Assembly (NCBI GenBank): GCA_023375785.1
Contig: SZWC01018860.1
Coordinates: 7,350 to 55,053 of the forward strand
Direction: 5' to 3'
Length of the DNA: 47,704 bases
From: Penium margaritaceum
Taxonomy: Eukaryota > Streptophyta > Zygnematophyceae > Desmidiales > Peniaceae
Part shown: positions 39,467-47,704 of the stretch, piece after piece
Layout: every line of letters begins with the position of its first letter
Numbering within the stretch: position 1 is the first letter of the stretch
The notes under the pieces: generated by a model
Told to the model about the DNA's origin: nothing
Database searches by the model: none
What the model saw: only the letters and a program-made list of their open reading frames with translations
Position numbers and translations under genes: made by a program

Positions 39467-39539
39467 AGCCATCCACGCCAGAACGAATGAACAAAGGCAT
39501 GGAACAAAAATGTATGGCAAGCCATAACATGCATGAGTC

Positions 39540-39550
<11 letters not shown>

Positions 39551-39590
<40 letters not shown>
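39551..39590. repeat. (AC)20 microsatellite in element C
   Basis: Uninterrupted AC dinucleotides (TG on the sense strand of C) in its 3' non-coding part. Confidence 0.95.
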
Positions 39591-39592
<2 letters not shown>

Positions 39593-40309
39593 ATCTGCTA
39601 TCCATCTAGGGTCTCCCTGGACACTGGCACAGCCCACCAAGTGTCTGGGTCTCAACCAGGAGAGGAGTGATGCACGCGCACACAAACCAGTGCAATGCAC
39701 ATACACATGTCATGCACATGTCAGAGGACAAGATGGTCTCCTCGTGACACTGGCGGTACCAGGGCCCGGGTCTCGACCGCTACGAGCAATCCAACACAAT
39801 AGTATCATCATCCAAAAACATGATCAAGGGAGGATCTCCTTGTAACACGGGTGCAACGCACCACGTGTTCGGGTCTCGACCAACAGCTCGCATGCACATG
39901 CCACACACAGTATAGCCACACACTAAGACACACGATCACATGGTCTCCTCGTGACATTGGTACAATGCACCAAGTGTCCGGGTCTCGACCAACAGTGTGC
40001 TACCATCTATATGCAGCTGTGCAGGTACGTAGCATGAGCCACATGCGGGATGCTGTAGATGCTCACAAAAGAGCATGGACCTCACCATGAATCTCCCATA
40101 GCGTCGCGTCAGGTTGAGGTCCACACAACACTCCCCCTGGGCAGATGAACCTGGCAGCGATGTCCTCGATGGAGATGCTGATGTCGTAGCTAAACATATC
40201 CTGGGCGATGAGTCACGTGGTGTGTCCAACACGTAGAGATACCTCCCCCTGTCACGTGCGAGTCGACTCCCTCACTCAAAGACGAAGTGGTCTCTCCCGC
40301 TATGACTCC

Positions 40310-42985
40310 TCACCTCGTAGCTGCATCACCTGGGGTATACCAGTCCTCGCGTGACTGCCAAGGGTCCCAACTCACAGTCTCTCCTGCATCCCCACTGCCG
40401 CGATGCATCTGTGTACGCCGGAGGAACGGGAATGGGCGAGCAGCACACGTGCGTGGATAAAGTGGCGGAGCTGGCCTCCAATACGGGATAGGACACCCTG
40501 AGACACAAGGGTGTACTGCCAGAAGAGGAGAGCTGGAGCGATGAACCGGATCACCACTCGTGGATGAAGATGAAGATGGGGCAGGTGAGTCGGGTGGATG
40601 AAGGTGCGTGACGGCAGCAGAAGAAGGAGGAGCGATAATGGGGTCGACAGGAGCCGGGATGGCGGAAGCCGAAGGCACGCTCACCTCTCCTATGACAGTG
40701 TCTCCAACGGACGTCATACTCGGAGCTCGTACAAGATCCTCCCCGGGTATAGGCGTGCCAGATGCTGCTGGCGGAAGGCTCCTGCAGGTAGCAGTGATGC
40801 TGTCCTCCTCTAAGAATCGCTCACGCACTACCATCATCTCCCACTGTAGCATGACTACACGCTCCTGCAGGTCAGCATAATCTGCCTCGGACATGTCGAG
40901 GTGGCCTATGTCGACCTGGTGTAGAATAAACTCTGCCTCACTGGATGCTGCACAGGCAGACTGCACAACTCGTGAGTACAGCGCCATCTACATCTCTGCT
41001 GCTGAAGACGATGGAACTGGTGCTGCTGCATCCTCCTGGGGGTCAACCAAGCTCGCAATGTGCTGAGATGCTGGAACATCGGATGCAGCTGCAGGTGTCG
41101 CATCCACGTCACAGCTCGTGTCAGTCATGCGAGGAAAGAGCGGTCTCATGCCGAGAGAGAAGGAGAAGGAGGAGTCGTCAGAGTCCGTAGAGCATGTGGA
41201 AACGTCATCCGTGCAGGTACTGCCACTCTCGGCGTCGATGTGATCGGTAGGGTCACCAGCAGGTGAAACCAAGGGGGCAGAACTCAGCTCCTGCTGGCGA
41301 GGTGACTCCATCTGCGTGTAGGGATCTGCACCACTGTCCTCAACTGCCACGGTAGTGGACACAGGTGTGCAGGGCTCCGGCTCGACAATATCCGTCAAGG
41401 CGACCAACAAGCGCAGCTGGCGCTCACGCACTATCTCGCCGGGAAGGCAGGTCGCTGCCACCTGCTCAATAATGGAGTGTAGACCTCCATCTGACTCCGT
41501 CATGTGTGTCGGTGCTCCGTCCTGTGCACGGGACGTAGACTCAGGGAACATGGGTGACTCCTGACGCGGAAGCTGGTGCTCAGGTAGCGCAGATGACACG
41601 GTGAAACCTGCTGAGTCTGTTGTAGCACGTGTCCCAATGACACCTCTCCGAACTGCTGCTCTCAAGAATGCCTCAACCTCCAAAAGATCAACTGGCCGAC
41701 TCTGCTCATGCACTGCGACTGCTATCGTACTGGTGTGAATCTCGTGCGCCAACGCCCCCGGAGGTCCGTATGGGGCATCCCGATCCGCGCGGGACTCATG
41801 TGCAACCGCCAGGCCGCTACCGGTCGGAGTCGCAAGTGGCACCGCCAAGGCACGCGGGACCTGCACTCCTCCTGATGCAACCTGCTGCTCTAGAATGTCC
41901 GACTGCAGCCCCAGCGTAGATGTCGACCTCAATGACATGCACGTCCTAAGCACCCCAACATCCGCCGGACTGGTGTGAGTCTGCTGCACCCTCTCCCCCA
42001 AAAGTATGATGGATGCATCTCGATCCGTACGAGACTCCTGTGCCACCCCTGGGCCTCCAGCGGTTGGAGCCGCGAGTGGCACCGTCCAAGGACGCCGTGT
42101 CTACGCTCCTCCTGGTGTCACCTGCTGCTGTGGAAGATCTGGATCCAACCTGGACGATGAAAGGCAACTCTCAACCATGAACGCCATGTCGGCGTCAGAC
42201 TCAATGCCATGTGCTGTCTCCGTATCATCTGAATCTGCCTGAGCTGACGCTCGGGCAGCACGGCCCGGCGCGAGTGCGGATCCTGTCACTGCGGTCACAT
42301 CAGGCAATCCCCGGTGACCACACTCCCCCTCGATAGGTACAACAACGGAGGCCGAGGAGGTGGAGGATGTATCAAAACCAGCACGAGCACGCCGTGCGGA
42401 GCGCTGATGCCGACGTCGCGGAGTCACTCGACTGGAACGACTGCAAGAAGACACGGCATCGCGAGATGGCGTCGTGGTCGTAGCAAAGTGGAGGATCGAA
42501 AGGATGGTGGCAGCCTGGGACTCGCTGGCAGATAGAGCTGAAGGTAGACTATCAGATGAGGAAGGAGGAGAGGATGGAGGAGATGTGATCGAAGAGGCCG
42601 TCGACAAACGAGTAGCAGAAGCACGCTCAGTGACGACGAGGTCACAAAGCCGCTGCACTGTCTGTCGGAGGCCGTGGACCTCAGCGAATATGCTCGCCAG
42701 AGGTCTAGCTGGGGGATTTACCAACGGCGGCAGATCCGTATGCTGTGGAGGACGCAGGCTCGGACGAGGCTGTAGCCAAGGTGGATGCCAGCCGGGAGGG
42801 CGCGTCCAACAGCGACGCCAACCATGACGTCCATCACCACAGTAGTAGCAGGCGAACGCGCGGGGCACCTGCTCAGATGTCCGCGCACTCATCTCGTGCT
42901 GGACGATGGATAGGTACCGAGGGCACCTACTCCCGGTGGTAAACACCAAGCCACGGGAGAGAATGAGGCCAGTAGGTGCTGTCAC
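40310..42985 (-). pseudogene. Element C Gag-like protein with N-terminal CCHC knuckle
   Basis: One minus-strand frame spans 42985 to 40310, broken only by TAG at 42103-42101 and 40990-40988. It gives pieces of about 294, 364 and 225 residues. Near the start is a perfect knuckle CYYCGDGRHGWRRC (42850-42809), flanked by Pro/Trp/Arg-rich sequence. A heptad-like stretch follows (LASIFAEVHGLRQTVQRLCD), then long Ser/Pro/Asp-rich sequence with a basic RRRHQRSARRARAG patch. Piece two begins with an 80-residue tandem duplication. Piece three has a second coiled-coil-like part (ADYADLQERVVMLQWEMMVV). There is no capsid-like part before the knuckle in the same frame. The start codon is uncertain; 42985 is GTG. 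I recognise nothing beyond the knuckle. Confidence 0.65.
41700..42180 (-). repeat. 240-bp imperfect tandem duplication inside the C Gag-like ORF
   Basis: Two 80-residue units: the first with QQQVTPGGA-stop, VPLAAPTAGGPGVAQESRTD and QQTHTSPADVGVL; the second with EQQVASGGVQV, VPLATPTGSGLAVAHESRAD and HEIHTSTIAVAV. The TAG at 42101-42103 aligns with a CAG (Gln) codon 240 bases on (41861-41863). Confidence 0.8.
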
Positions 42986-43068
42986 TCCTGGAGGTCACGG
43001 CGTCCGGGTCAGCAAACGTGACCAGACGGGACGAGCTGCACTACCGCAGCACGCCCGGGGACTAGAGT

Positions 43069-43069
43069 N
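43069..43069. other. Single-N gap with about 360-base duplicated flanks
   Basis: About 42709-43068 and 43071-43430 match closely, including the CCHC knuckle. The offset of 362 is not a multiple of three, so it also confuses the reading frame of C. An assembly overlap is the simplest explanation. Confidence 0.85.
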
Positions 43070-43370
43070 GCTAGGGGATCTACCAACGCCGGCAGATCCG
43101 TATGCTGTGGAGGACGCAGGCTCGGACGAGGCTGTAGCCAAGGTGGATGCCAGCCGGGAGGGCGCGTCCAACAGCGACGCCAACCATGACGTCCATCACC
43201 ACAGTAGTAGCAGGCGAACGCGCGGGGCACCTGCTCAGATGTCCGCGCACTCATCTCGTGCTGGACGATGGATAGGTACCGAGGGCACCTACTCCCGGTG
43301 GTAAACACCAAGCCACGGGAGACAATGAGACCAGTAGGTGCTATCACTCCTGGAGGTCACCGCGTCCGGG

Positions 43371-43724
43371 TCAGCAAACGTGACCAGACGGGACGAGCTG
43401 CACTACCGCAGCACGCCCGGGGACTAGAGTCTGACAAACTGCGGCCACTAATGTTGCTGCCACTAATAGAGCAAAGACGGCTCCAAGACAAGAAGGGGTG
43501 GCGGCTGCAGGTGTGGCTGCTGCTCCAAGATGTAAGCGGCCCAGCCCTCGGAGATGAACAGACTCGAATCCGGCGTCGACCACTCGGAGTACACTACGCG
43601 CACCAATCCATAGGCCCCAGGGAGACGCCGGTCCGCGACACGTGTCGAAGTGGAGATCGCTGCCGACGATTGTCCGTTGTCGGCTCTGAAGGCGAAAGTG
43701 CAAGCTCTCGCGCAGACGCCGCAC
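43371..43724 (-). CDS. Upstream ORF of element C, unassigned
   Basis: A 117-codon minus-strand frame ahead of the knuckle ORF but in a different phase, with an Ala-rich centre (LGAAATPAAATPSCLGAVFA). It could be the missing N-terminal Gag part joined by splicing or split by an indel, or a chance frame in GC-rich leader. No motif supports a function. Confidence 0.25.
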   Translation of the reverse strand: MRRLRESLHFRLQSRQRTIVGSDLHFDTCRGPASPWGLWIGARSVLRVVDAGFESVHLRGLGRLHLGAAATPAAATPSCLGAVFALLVAATLVAAVCQTLVPGRAAVVQLVPSGHVC

Positions 43725-43749
43725 TAAGTAGTCGACGACACTCCACTGC

Positions 43750-44830
43750 CTGATGCTGCTATTGCGGATATGAAGCTGCGGCTGCTGCGGCGGTGGTAGT
43801 TGGAAGAGTACCTTTTTTTTCGTGTTCCACTAGCCCTCAGGCCCCCCTTTTTTTTCTTTTTTTTTTTCTTCTTCTCTTTCTTGCCCTTGGCCACCCCCTC
43901 TCTTTTTTTTTTCTTCCTTTTCAATCTTTTTCAGGCGTACCCCTTTTTGTAGTTTTTGTTACTCGCCCCCCCCTTTTTCTCGATTGCCCCTCAGGTGGGC
44001 GAACAGAGAAAATAAGGNAGGGGGGGGGGGTCCGCCCCTCTCCACCGTCGGCCCCTCCGTCGGTTGGCCGACGGGGCCGACGGGCCCCTCCGAGGGGCCC
44101 CTCGGAGAGACACAACGGGGCCCTCCGAGGGCCCCCTCTAAAGGAGGGGAAGGGGGGAGCGAAAGGGGCCGAAGGGCTCCCCCCCCTCGGAGAGGCCCCC
44201 TGATGGGGGACGAGGGGGCCCCTCCGAGGGGGCGGGGGCCCTCACAGGAGGGTTGCGAGGCCCTCCAGCAGCAGCAGCTGCAGCGGCGGGTGTAGCTGCT
44301 GCGATTGCTGCTGCTGCTTCCGCCGCTGCTGCTGCTGCTACTCTGCGCAGCAGCTGCTGCTGCTGCTGCTTGATGCTGCCGACGCTGCTGCTTCTGTTTT
44401 CTTTTCTTTTTTCATTTTGCTCTGCACGCTGCTGCTACTGCTGCTGCGGCTGCTGTTGCTACTACTGCTGCTGCTGCTGTTGCTGCTGCTGCTACTGCTA
44501 AAGCTGCTGCTGCTACTGCTGCTTCTGCTACTGCTGCGTCGCTGCTTGCTGCTGCACGCTGCTGCTTCTGCTCGCTGCTGCTGCCACGGCTACAAGCTGC
44601 TGCTGCGTCGCTGCTGCTCGTGCACGCTGCTGCTGCCAACGCGTGCTGCTGCTGCTGCTGCTGTTGCTGTTGCTTCTACTGCTGCTTTTGTGCGCGGCTC
44701 ACCGCCCCTGTGGCGTTCACGTGTAGTCGCTTCGCGCTCCCTCACGCTGCTGCCGGCGTGGCGCCACGTGGCGCATTCTCTTAGCGTTCCGCCCACTGCT
44801 GCTGCTTCTGCTGCTCACACGCCCCCCTGC
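43750..44830 (-). other. Leader of element C: pyrimidine runs, GC palindromes and CAG triplets
   Basis: On the sense (minus) strand, from the primer site: CAG/AGC-rich triplets (44260-44700), a very GC-rich block with strong palindromes and G-runs (44020-44260), and A/G-rich runs (43808-43990). A single N lies at 44018. Frames here (Leu, Cys or Ala runs) are by-products. Confidence 0.75.
44020..44260. repeat. GC-rich palindrome block with G-runs
   Basis: CTCCGAGGGGCCCCTCGGAG (44088-44107) is a perfect 20-base palindrome. CCGTCGG/CCGACGG (44057-44074) forms a 7-bp stem with loop TTGG. GGGGCCCTCCGAGG-type units recur five or six times. Several runs of four or more G could form quadruplexes. 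Confidence 0.8.
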
Positions 44831-44842
44831 GCTCTGATACCA
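44831..44842 (-). other. Primer binding site of element C, initiator tRNA-Met type
   Basis: TGGTATCAGAGC on minus, directly at the LTR end. Confidence 0.92.
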
Positions 44843-45510
44843 AATTAGAAATCATTTTAGGGCATGCAGGCCCATGCACAAACGAACATGAGCTCTGTGT
44901 GTGAGTGCGATGCAAGACGGCAAGAATTTGGCTAAGTCTGGAACGCTGAATATAAAGAACAAGGAGGGAATACAAATGAGCCCCTAGCGGGCTTAAGTAG
45001 GGGCGCCGGTAGCTAGCCGCACCGGGCCCCGTCACCCCCGCTGAGCCCAAACGGGTCAGCGGGGAGAACACACTACGTACACCACAATAACAATAACGGT
45101 GGTCTCCTCAAGGCACCGGAACAGCTCTCCGAGTACCCAGGTCTCGACCATTGAGAAAATAGGAACAGTGCCAGAAAATCTCAGAATCAGCGTCCAGACA
45201 TCACACACGGCTTTCCGAACATCGGAAGCCCCACAACAGCCATCGGGTCTCCTCGTCGCACCGAAATAGTCCACCGGGTGCGCGGGTCTCAACCCACCGA
45301 GAAAACTCTCCTAGCTCTCGACAAGCCCACAGGGCTATCGGAATGCATCGACTGTGTCTCGCAGGCGCTGTCGTACGTGCTGGAGAAGTATCGAGACACC
45401 CCGAAAGCCTGTCGTGTCGTCACGCTCTTCTCCACCATACACCCCGGATGTGGGTATATCGGTAAACTAGCAGTGTCGGTCGTGACGGGTGGAAGCCACA
45501 CAAACCAACA
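44843..45510 (-). repeat. 5' LTR of element C
   Basis: 668 bases, same length as the 3' copy, bounded by the primer site on one side and GATGG on the other. Confidence 0.93.
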
Positions 45511-46032
45511 GATGGCTCACTGGAACGCCACAAGGCTCGCTTGGTTGTCAAGGGGTACTCTCAGATTGAGGGCATTGATTACACTGACACCTTCGCCCCT
45601 GTCGGCCGTATGACCTCAGCTCGAGCTCTGTTCGGTGTAGTGGCTCAGCATGACTGGGAACTACACCAGATGGATGTGAACAATGCGTTCCTCCATGGCT
45701 CTCTAGATGAGGAGATCTACGTGGCTCAGCCACCCGGCTTTGAGGACGGCGACAAGGTCTGGCGCTTGCGCAAGTCCTTGTACGGCCTCAAGCAGTCTCC
45801 TCGGTGTTGGAACCAGGAGATCACTGACACCCTGACTCGTGCGGGATATGTACAGAGCGAGGCAGATCCCTCTCTCTTCATCCGCCGGACGCCTGAGCGG
45901 TTCACCGCCATCCTGGTCTATGTCGACGACCTTCTGATCGCGTCTCCTTCACTGGAGGCCGTGAAGGAGGCCAAGGCCGTCCTCCAGACTGCCTACATGA
46001 TGAAGAACCTTGGTCCTGCAGTGGTGTTTTAG
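45511..46032 (+). pseudogene. Copia B reverse transcriptase, part after the insertion
   Basis: Resumes with DGSLERHKARLVVKGYSQIE, then YTDTFAPVGRMTSARALFG, WELHQMDVNNAFLHGSLDEE, LRKSLYGLKQSPRCWNQEI and ILVYVDDLLIASPSLEAVKE. The catalytic Y-V-D-D is intact. A TAG at 46030-46032 replaces the Leu expected in VFLGMEI. Before C inserted, this RT had few defects. Confidence 0.92.
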
Positions 46033-46866
46033 GGCATGGAGATTGTACGAGACCGCAGACGTCGTACTCTGCGTGTTGTGGGGGAGCGCTTCAGTGACCT
46101 CCTTGGCGCTGTGCCCACGGCTTCCACACCTCTCACACCCGACGGGCAGGATGCCCTGAAGGTGGACGATCCCACACAGCTGGGGGAGACAGTGGATGTG
46201 ACCTTGTACCTCCGTCTCATCGGATCTCTGATGTACCTGGCCACTACCACACGTCCAGACATCGCATTCGCCGTCAACCTCCTTGCCCAGTTTTCGCAGG
46301 CTCCACGTGCTAGAGCCCTTCATGCGGTTGTGCGAGTGGTGCGGTACGTGGTCTCCACACCGTACCTCGAACTGTGCTTTCGCCGGCAGTGTTCGGTGGT
46401 CCTTGACGGCTACACTGACAGCGACTGGGCCTGGAGCCCAGACGTACGCAGTCGCACCGGTTACTTGTTCTTGCTCGGTGGTACCGCTGTGTCCTGGCGC
46501 AGCGGGAAGCAGGGCCGCATTGCACGTAGCTCATCGGATGCAGAGTATGTCGCTCTGGGTGCAGGGGCTGTTGAGGCGGTATGGCTGCAGCGCCTGTTCC
46601 TTGAGCTCGGTCAGTTAGTACCCGCCATTGTGCTTTGTTGCGACAACCAGAGTGCCCTTGCCATTGCGGAGAACTCTGGTGTCTTCCATGCTCGCACGAA
46701 GCACATTGCAGTGGAGCATCACTTTGTGCGTGACCTAGTGGAGCGACACGTGATCTCCGTCATTTGGGTTGGCACTCACATGCAGCGTGCTGACTTCTTG
46801 ACGAAGGCACTAGTTCCCGGAAAGTTCCTGGTGGCCATTCGTTATCGGAGTTCGCCCCTTGCCTGA
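46033..46866 (+). CDS. Copia B RNase H
   Basis: Open from 46033 to the natural stop at 46864-46866. The catalytic acids are present: GYTDSDWAWSPDVRSRTGYL (Asp), SSDAEYVALGAGAVEAVWLQ (Glu) and CCDNQSALAIAENSGV (Asp). ADFLTKALVPGKF ends it. Just after the start, about ten residues present in A (the HQAAYVQTL stretch) are missing near 46076, an in-frame deletion in the RT/RNase H connection. Confidence 0.9.
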   Translation, partial: GMEIVRDRRRRTLRVVGERFSDLLGAVPTASTPLTPDGQDALKVDDPTQLGETVDVTLYLRLIGSLMYLATTTRPDIAFAVNLLAQFSQAPRARALHAVVRVVRYVVSTPYLELCFRRQCSVVLDGYTDSDWAWSPDVRSRTGYLFLLGGTAVSWRSGKQGRIARSSSDAEYVALGAGAVEAVWLQRLFLELGQLVPAIVLCCDNQSALAIAENSGVFHARTKHIAVEHHFVRDLVERHVISVIWVGTHMQRADFLTKALVPGKFLVAIRYRSSPLA

Positions 46867-46965
46867 GAGTGGTTGAGTCTGGGGTGTTGTGGTGGCCATT
46901 CGTTCCGTCGTTGCACGCATTGTTGTACTCGTTTCAATGCTGCACGTGTAGGGACATGCGTACCA

Positions 46966-46981
46966 TCGGGTCATGAGAGAG
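46966..46981 (+). other. Polypurine tract region of B
   Basis: GTCATGAGAGAG precedes TGTTGTG at 46982. Confidence 0.6.
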
Positions 46982-47578
46982 TGTTGTGATTTCTGACATT
47001 CCTGTCGACCTGTACAGTTTACTATGACCACTCGGCCGTGTCCATACTCGTGCACATCCCTGATGCGGACCCATGCGGTACCGGTGCGTCATCTGGTGCC
47101 GGACTACCAGCTTGGAGCTGACCGACGACAGTTCGAGAGCTCTGGACGCTACTCGGGACCTCTTGCAGTTTTTTCTGCAGCACGCAGGACTTTATCGGTG
47201 GACTGGCCGTGGGCCTGATTTGCATATTTTGCATTGTATTTCCACCGTTTGATGCTGGATTCATGCATGTGACCAGTCGTAGTGTCCGGCTTGTGATTCT
47301 GCACATCTAGCTTCAGACGGCGTAGCGTTCTGACATGTGTGCGCAGAGTTACGGCCAAAACAGTGGTTTTTGGCCGGTGTTAGGACAGATCTTGCAGTGC
47401 CGAGTGTGACACCCGCCGTGCGCCGCAACAGGTACTTATGCCATGGACCTGTCATTTGTCATTCCTCTCTGCAAATGCTATTGAAGCATTCAGACACTTT
47501 GCCTTGTGTCCCCTAGCCAAACTCTTGCCGTTGCGTGCACGACCTGTGACTGTCGACACCGTCTGATTAGGCACTGAC
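46982..47578 (+). repeat. 3' LTR of copia B, truncated by A3
   Basis: Aligns with 32771 to about 33593 (single copy, no gap) up to GCACTGAC, after which the 5' LTR continues for about 48 bases that are missing here. Confidence 0.88.
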
Positions 47579-47704
47579 AGAAAGAAACGCTAGGCAGCAG
47601 GTTGGGGCAGCAGCGTTGTTGATGCAGCGTGCGGGCTTCCACGCTAGTTGCTTAAGTCAGCTGCCCCCTCAGTCTGCTGCTCTAGAGACTAAGTCTGGAA
47701 GCTC
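47579..47704 (-). repeat. End of a family-A LTR in antisense (A3), continuing beyond the window
   Basis: The reverse complement matches the last part of the A2 LTRs (GAGCTTCCAGACTTAGTCTC and GCGTGGAAGCCCGCACGCTG) up to the CTAG-terminal end. It lies inside the 3' LTR of B. Confidence 0.88.

Larger units (their letters stand above)
39040..39990. repeat. Six diverged copies of a bulged-hairpin unit (GGTCTCC ... GGGTCTCGACC)
   Basis: Units lie at about 39040-39088, 39185-39233, 39610-39657, 39735-39778, 39832-39881 and 39942-39990. Each starts with GGTCTCC or GGATCTCC and ends with GGGTCTC(G/A)(A/G)CC. Between these ends lies a stem-loop, for example GACACTGG pairing with CCAAGTGTC, or AACACGGGTGC with GCACCACGTGTT. 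Most copies keep one unpaired purine on the 3' arm. The fourth copy is degenerate. The 5' LTR has two more (about 45100 and 45245). Confidence 0.8.
38782..45510 (-). mobile_element. Element C: LTR retrotransposon with Gag-like ORF and no pol
   Basis: 6,729 bases, transcribed on minus, bounded by 668-base LTRs and a perfect GATGG duplication, and sitting in B RT. The parts in minus order are 5' LTR 45510-44843, primer site 44842-44831, GC- and CAG-rich leader to about 43431, Gag-like region to 40310, non-coding 3' part with hairpin units and an (AC)n tract, purine tract, and 3' LTR 39449-38782. No protease, integrase, RT or RNase H motif was found on either strand. It resembles non-autonomous Gag-only LTR elements (TR-GAG type), which need proteins of another element. 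Confidence 0.88.
32771..47578 (+). mobile_element. Copia element B, interrupted by element C
   Basis: 5' LTR 32771-33641, primer site, CAG leader, Gag, protease, integrase, first part of RT (to 38776), insertion of C, rest of RT and RNase H (45511-46866), purine tract and 3' LTR 46982-47578, itself cut by A3. It is the least decayed copia here. Integrase precedes RT, as in Ty1/copia. Confidence 0.9.

Noticed and set aside
39040..39990. CRISPR-like array from repeated GGTCTC units
   Set aside because: Units are diverged, spaced irregularly, present in LTRs and in a eukaryotic retroelement; no cas genes.
40598..42942. Plus-strand frames across element C
   Set aside because: Antisense to the long Gag-like frame; no motifs and all interrupted at different places.

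Overview
The window looks like a repeat-dominated stretch of a large eukaryotic nuclear genome. I see no convincing intact host gene; nearly everything is transposable element, and elements lie inside one another. Plant-type Ty1/copia and chromodomain Ty3/gypsy elements with initiator-Met primer sites, together with nonsense and catalytic-site mutations that fall mostly at CG and CHG sites, suggest the green (streptophyte) lineage. A charophyte such as Chara is a guess I cannot test here.

Layout: 1-881, C-terminal end of a hAT transposase followed by a CGACTT-rich tract. 1327 to about 2800, 3' end of a copia element (Cop-Z) and its hairpin-rich LTR. 3011-3848, a 10-bp minisatellite. 3849 to about 8650, a decayed chromodomain gypsy on + (Gyp-1). 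8650-10403, mostly unassigned, with a 10-11 bp minisatellite at 9466-9653. 10404-16184, a second gypsy of the same family on - with both LTRs, primer site and chromodomain (Gyp-2). 16414 to about 18140, a rearranged third gypsy (Gyp-3). 18142 to about 22318, a 5'-truncated copia (A1). 22320-22646, an unassigned ORF. 22807-31760, a complete but dead copia of the same family (A2). 31766-32770, unassigned DNA with 29-bp and 30-bp tandem repeats. 32771-47578, a second copia family (B), split inside its reverse transcriptase by a 6.7-kb antisense LTR element (C, 38782-45510) with a perfect 5-bp target duplication. 47579-47704, start of a third family-A copy (A3) lying antisense in the 3' LTR of B.

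How the parts relate: A and B are sister copia lineages with alignable Gag, protease, integrase, reverse transcriptase and RNase H. In each, the primer site is followed by a long CAG/AGC-rich leader and a cluster of TGACGTCA-like octamers before gag. C has the same kind of primer site and CAG leader, but I find only Gag-like coding sequence with a CCHC knuckle and no pol, so it probably depends on proteins from elements such as A or B. C also carries six diverged copies of a bulged hairpin whose stems change sequence while keeping pairing. C and that hairpin are the best candidates for something undescribed.

Direct repeats on both sides of N positions (33157-33224, 35944, 43069) are most simply assembly overlaps.
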